From CAYPOY01 sp964412395 (lineage in GTDB: Bacteria; Chloroflexota; Anaerolineae; B4-G1): DNA of 8,472 nt. Of this stretch, positions 6,375 to 8,472 are shown piece after piece. Every line of letters starts with the position of its first letter. Position 1 is the stretch's first letter. The stretch is from NCBI GenBank assembly GCA_964412395.1, contig CAYPOY010000228.1, positions 1 to 8,472 on the forward strand, written 5' to 3'. The notes under the pieces are model-generated. The model did not search any database and had not been told where the DNA came from. It worked only from the letters and a program-made list of their open reading frames with translations. A program made the position numbers and the translations under genes.

Positions 6375-6403
6375 AGTATAACACAAGTTTCCCCGATTCA
6401 CAA
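6375..6403 (-). promoter_or_regulatory. Sigma-70-type promoter of the DUF234-type ATPase gene
   Basis: Reading leftward, -35 TTGTGA (6403-6398, four of six consensus bases), a 17-base spacer and -10 TATACT (6380-6375, five of six). The -35 hexamer is formed by the last Leu codon and TGA stop of the response regulator gene. Initiation near 6368 gives a leader of about 86 bases that carries the palindrome at its 5' end. Confidence 0.6.
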
Positions 6404-7054
6404 CAACCCCAATTCCTGCGCCCGCAGTATCGCTTGGGTGCGGTCGCGCACGTCGAGTTTGGCCAGGACGTTGCTGACGTGGTTCTTCACCGTCCCCTCG
6501 GTGATAAACAGCCGCTCGCCGATCTCGCGGTTGGAGAACCCTCCGGCTACCAGCGCCAGCACCTCCAACTCCCGTGCGCTCAGCGGTTCGGCCAACGGCT
6601 GCTCGCGGCGGCGGTGCTCCCGTTCGGTCAGGCGGGCGAACTTGGCCACTACCTTGCGGGCCACAGAGGGTTGGATGAAAGCCTCGCCCCGGGCGGCGGC
6701 GCGGATCGCCTCGGCCAGTTGCTCCGAGGGTACGTCCTTGAGCAGGTAGCCGACCGCCCCGGCCCGCAGCCCCTCGAAGACGTACTCGTCGTCGTCGAAG
6801 GTGGTCAGGATGATGACCTTGATCTCGGGGCAGGTCTCGTGGAGGCGGCGCGTGGCGGCCACGCCGTCAAGCCCCGGCATGCGCACGTCCATCAGCACCA
6901 CGTCGGGCCGCATCTGCCGCGCCCGCTCCACCGCCTTGGCCCCGTCGCCAGCCTCGCCCACCACGCGGATGTCAGGGATCAGATCCAGCAGCACGCGCAG
7001 CCCCTCGCGCATCAGTTGTTGGTCGTCGGCCAGCAGGACGCGGATCTCAGCCAT
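6398..7054 (-). CDS. NarL/FixJ (LuxR-type) DNA-binding response regulator
   Basis: This is the transcription factor of a two-component system, phosphorylated by the kinase encoded just upstream. The 218-residue product has a receiver domain (about 1-120) with acidic pocket D10 and D11, phosphoacceptor D56 (VVLMDVRMPG), T84 and K106. A charged linker (about 140-155, rich in R and E) leads to a LuxR-type helix-turn-helix (158-218) with the typical SARELEVLALVAGGFSNREI and EGTVKNHVSNVLAKL segments. ATG 7054 is chosen because it begins the receiver domain and has GGAGAA eight bases upstream. It overlaps the end of the kinase gene by eight bases (ATGGCTGA), so the two are translationally coupled. 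The protein is complete and all key residues are present. A likely target is the ABC exporter operon, as is common for this pairing; autoregulation cannot be judged because the operon promoter lies outside the window. Confidence 0.95.
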   Translation of the reverse strand: MAEIRVLLADDQQLMREGLRVLLDLIPDIRVVGEAGDGAKAVERARQMRPDVVLMDVRMPGLDGVAATRRLHETCPEIKVIILTTFDDDEYVFEGLRAGAVGYLLKDVPSEQLAEAIRAAARGEAFIQPSVARKVVAKFARLTEREHRRREQPLAEPLSARELEVLALVAGGFSNREIGERLFITEGTVKNHVSNVLAKLDVRDRTQAILRAQELGLL

Positions 7055-7658
7055 CGTCCCGCTTCTCCACCGGCACTTCCACCCGCAGCCGGAAGCCCCC
7101 CTCCGGGCGGTCACTAGCCTCCAGCGAGCCTCCCAGCAGCACCACCCGTTCCCGCAGGCCCAGCAGCCCGAACCCCTCGGTCTCCTCCCCGCGCCGGCCT
7201 ACGCCGTTATCGCTGATGGTCAGTACCACCCGCTCCGGTTCGTAGGTCAACACCACCTGGGCAGCGCTGGCGCTGGCGTGCTTGCGCACGTTGGTCAGCC
7301 CCTCCTGGGCAGCACGGTAGAGAGCCGTCTTGGTCTGGGTCGGCAACGGGTGAATCTTTCCCTCAATCGTGAGAGTCGTCGCGATCCCGCTGGCGCGGAG
7401 GTTTTCCACCACTTCGCCGATGGCCTCGCCCAGCGCTGCCGTATCCAACGGCGAAGCCCGCAGCGCTGCCACCGAGCGCCGCACCTCGGCCAGGCTCTCG
7501 CGGGCCAGCCCCTCCGCCTTGGCGATGGATTCGGCGGCCCGCCCAGGCCGCGTGGCGAAAAGTTTGCCCGCCGCCTCCAGTTGCACGGTGATGATGGTCA
7601 GGTAGTGGCCCAGGCTGTCGTGGATCTCGCGGGCCAGCCGGTTGCGCTCCTCGGCCAC
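7047..7658 (-). CDS. Sensor histidine kinase, catalytic C-terminal part (frame broken from its sensor part)
   Basis: This is the kinase half of the two-component sensor. It opens with a HisKA_3 dimerisation and phosphoacceptor segment (LAREIHDSLGHYLT; the histidine is residue 208 of the corrected 398-residue protein). A GHKL ATPase domain follows, with an N-box (YRAAQEGLTNVRKHA), DNGVG and GFGLLGLRER. The family normally has this directly after a membrane sensor, and the missing coiled-coil link lies in another frame of the adjacent segment. A one-base restoration near 7676 joins them, reading LQAYAS then QVEALAVAEERN. The boundary 7658 is a GTG in the middle of the natural helix and is probably not a true start. 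If it were used, the product would be a soluble kinase of 203 residues still carrying every catalytic motif. The gene overlaps the regulator start by eight bases. Confidence 0.9.
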   Translation of the reverse strand: MAEERNRLAREIHDSLGHYLTIITVQLEAAGKLFATRPGRAAESIAKAEGLARESLAEVRRSVAALRASPLDTAALGEAIGEVVENLRASGIATTLTIEGKIHPLPTQTKTALYRAAQEGLTNVRKHASASAAQVVLTYEPERVVLTISDNGVGRRGEETEGFGLLGLRERVVLLGGSLEASDRPEGGFRLRVEVPVEKRDDG

Positions 7659-8242
7659 GGCCAGCGCCTCGACCTGGAGGCGTAAGCCTGGAGTCGGCGA
7701 TGGGCGGCTTCCAGTTCGGCCAACAATCGCTCGACCCGTTGCCGTTCCCGCTGCTGCTGGATCAGGGAGACGCTGACGGCGATGAAGAAGACGAAACCGC
7801 CGCCGTAAGAGAACAGCATGGCCAGCGCCTTCTCTACGTCACTCAATAGCAGATAGTCCAGGAACAGCGCGCCAGCGCACAGCAGCGTGAAACCGCTCGC
7901 CTGGCGAAAGGTGAGTGAGAGATAGGCCGCAGGGACGACGATAAAGTAGAGAATGGGCAGATAGGGGTCCCCCCGGCCGACGAGCAGGATGGCAAAGATC
8001 AGACCGGCCCGGAGCAGCAAGAGGCCGCCGCTCTGCCAAAGCGGGGCGTTGGCAGCGGGCATGAAGGAAATGGTGAGAGCGAAGGCGGCGAAGAGGGCGG
8101 TGAAGGCAGGCCATACGGCCGACTGACGCAGTTCGGGGGCAGCCAATAGAGTGACAGCGTAGATGGCCGCCGTGGTGACGTAGGCGGCGGCGAGCAGTAA
8201 GCGGCGGCTGGCTGGCGGCAAGCGGGTAGGGTGCTGCTCCAT
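7598..8242 (-). CDS. Sensor histidine kinase, membrane sensor N-terminal part (frame broken)
   Basis: This is the input half of the same kinase. ATG 8242 overlaps the stop of the acyltransferase gene in TGATG, implying translational coupling. The product has about five or six hydrophobic segments (roughly 14-34, 43-61, 72-90, 93-111, 118-133 and 141-162) with very short loops and no extracytoplasmic domain. That is the layout of intramembrane-sensing kinases, which detect a state of the membrane or of a partner protein. A coiled coil (about 162-189, QQQRERQRVERLLAELEAA) leads toward the kinase domain. True homology ends at about residue 189 (near 7676). The last 25 residues, rich in R and W and ending WATT, are read in the wrong frame. 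Correcting one base in the CC of GCCTCCAGG (7681-7673) yields an unbroken 398-residue kinase from 8242 to 7047. Confidence 0.85.
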   Translation of the reverse strand: MEQHPTRLPPASRRLLLAAAYVTTAAIYAVTLLAAPELRQSAVWPAFTALFAAFALTISFMPAANAPLWQSGGLLLLRAGLIFAILLVGRGDPYLPILYFIVVPAAYLSLTFRQASGFTLLCAGALFLDYLLLSDVEKALAMLFSYGGGFVFFIAVSVSLIQQQRERQRVERLLAELEAAHRRLQAYASRSRRWPWPRSATGWPARSTTAWATT

Positions 8243-8472
8243 CAGCCGTACATCCCCCGGTACTCCTCCGGCGACAGTGCGGCGGTGCGGTGCATGATGA
8301 GATCGGTGTACTCGCGCAACTTCTGGTGGCCCCGCACCCGGCCGCTTTCGGGCAGACGGAAGGGCTTGCCGACGACGGCCCGCATGTGGGTGCGGCGCAG
8401 CCGGGGCAGGTTGCGCCTGATCTGCTCGGTGCCAGTTACCCCCACCGGCACGATTGGCACGTCGGCACGGGT
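8242..8472 (-). CDS. 1-acyl-sn-glycerol-3-phosphate acyltransferase-like protein (PlsC type), C-terminal part
   Basis: Only the last 76 residues are visible; the start lies beyond the right edge. The segment ADVPIVPVGVTGTEQI matches the fourth conserved block of the lysophospholipid acyltransferase family, which follows the HX4D catalytic region that must be outside the window. It is followed by the usual RAVVGKPFRLP strand and a C-terminal helix ending in SPEEYRGMYG. Enzymes of this family acylate lysophosphatidate at the inner membrane face in phospholipid synthesis. The stop overlaps the kinase start by one base (TGATG), so the two belong to one transcript. This places a membrane-lipid enzyme beside an intramembrane-sensing kinase. 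Family is clear; exact substrate is not. Confidence 0.88.
   Translation of the reverse strand, partial: TRADVPIVPVGVTGTEQIRRNLPRLRRTHMRAVVGKPFRLPESGRVRGHQKLREYTDLIMHRTAALSPEEYRGMYG

Noticed and set aside
7656..7658. GTG at 7658 as a true start of a stand-alone soluble kinase
   Set aside because: It lies inside the natural helix before the phosphoacceptor histidine, and the upstream residues in the same frame (QVEALA) continue the coiled coil from the sensor part. A frame break is the simpler explanation.
6335..7685. Long plus-strand open frames opposite the regulator and kinase (6335-7117, 6801-7685)
   Set aside because: They are antisense shadows in high-GC coding DNA. The minus-strand proteins have complete catalytic motifs, and the plus-strand ones are H/Q/P/A-rich without domains.

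Overview
All supported genes read leftward (minus strand). The window looks like an ordinary bacterial chromosome with no rRNA, tRNA, CRISPR array or transposase. GC content is moderate to high and uneven. Single 60-base lines that I counted have 45/60 G+C in the response regulator, 28/60 in the DUF234-type ATPase and 27/60 in the methyltransferase-like gene. The gene content (a DUF234-type ATPase, a LuxR-type two-component system beside a DrrA-like ABC-2 exporter) would fit a Chloroflexota-like bacterium. That is a weak inference from gene content only.

In the direction of transcription, the window opens with the C-terminal end of an acyltransferase of the PlsC type (8472-8242). Its stop codon overlaps the start of a membrane histidine kinase (8242-7047), which overlaps a NarL/LuxR-type response regulator (7054-6398). 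Next comes a self-contained unit: a promoter, a perfect 11-bp-arm palindrome, a 467-residue AAA-type ATPase with a DUF234-like C-terminal domain (6282-4879), and a strong intrinsic terminator (4837-4809). After it are a second promoter and a three-gene ABC-2 exporter operon: ATPase 4723-3710, permease 3704-2460, permease 2431-1214. That operon ends at another intrinsic terminator (1168-1134). A third promoter (1048-1020), preceded by a tandem 21-bp repeat, drives a small membrane-protein operon: a 57-residue protein (971-797, frame broken), an isoprenylcysteine-methyltransferase-like enzyme (790-261, frame broken) and a membrane protein running off the left edge (242-1).

The likely logic is that the kinase and regulator sense a membrane or envelope condition and control the neighbouring exporter, a common arrangement for this kind of pair. 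The DUF234-type ATPase unit lies between regulator and target with its own promoter and terminator, and looks like an inserted independent cassette.

The most notable structural fact is that three genes each carry a one-base frame break that, when corrected, restores a coherent protein. These are the histidine kinase near 7676, the methyltransferase near 372 and the small protein near 864-885. The sequence alone cannot tell whether they are assembly errors in short G/C runs or real decay. No clearly new biological system is evident. The best candidates for follow-up are the ATPase cassette with its operator-like palindrome and nuclease-like C-terminal motif, and the frame-broken operon at the left end.
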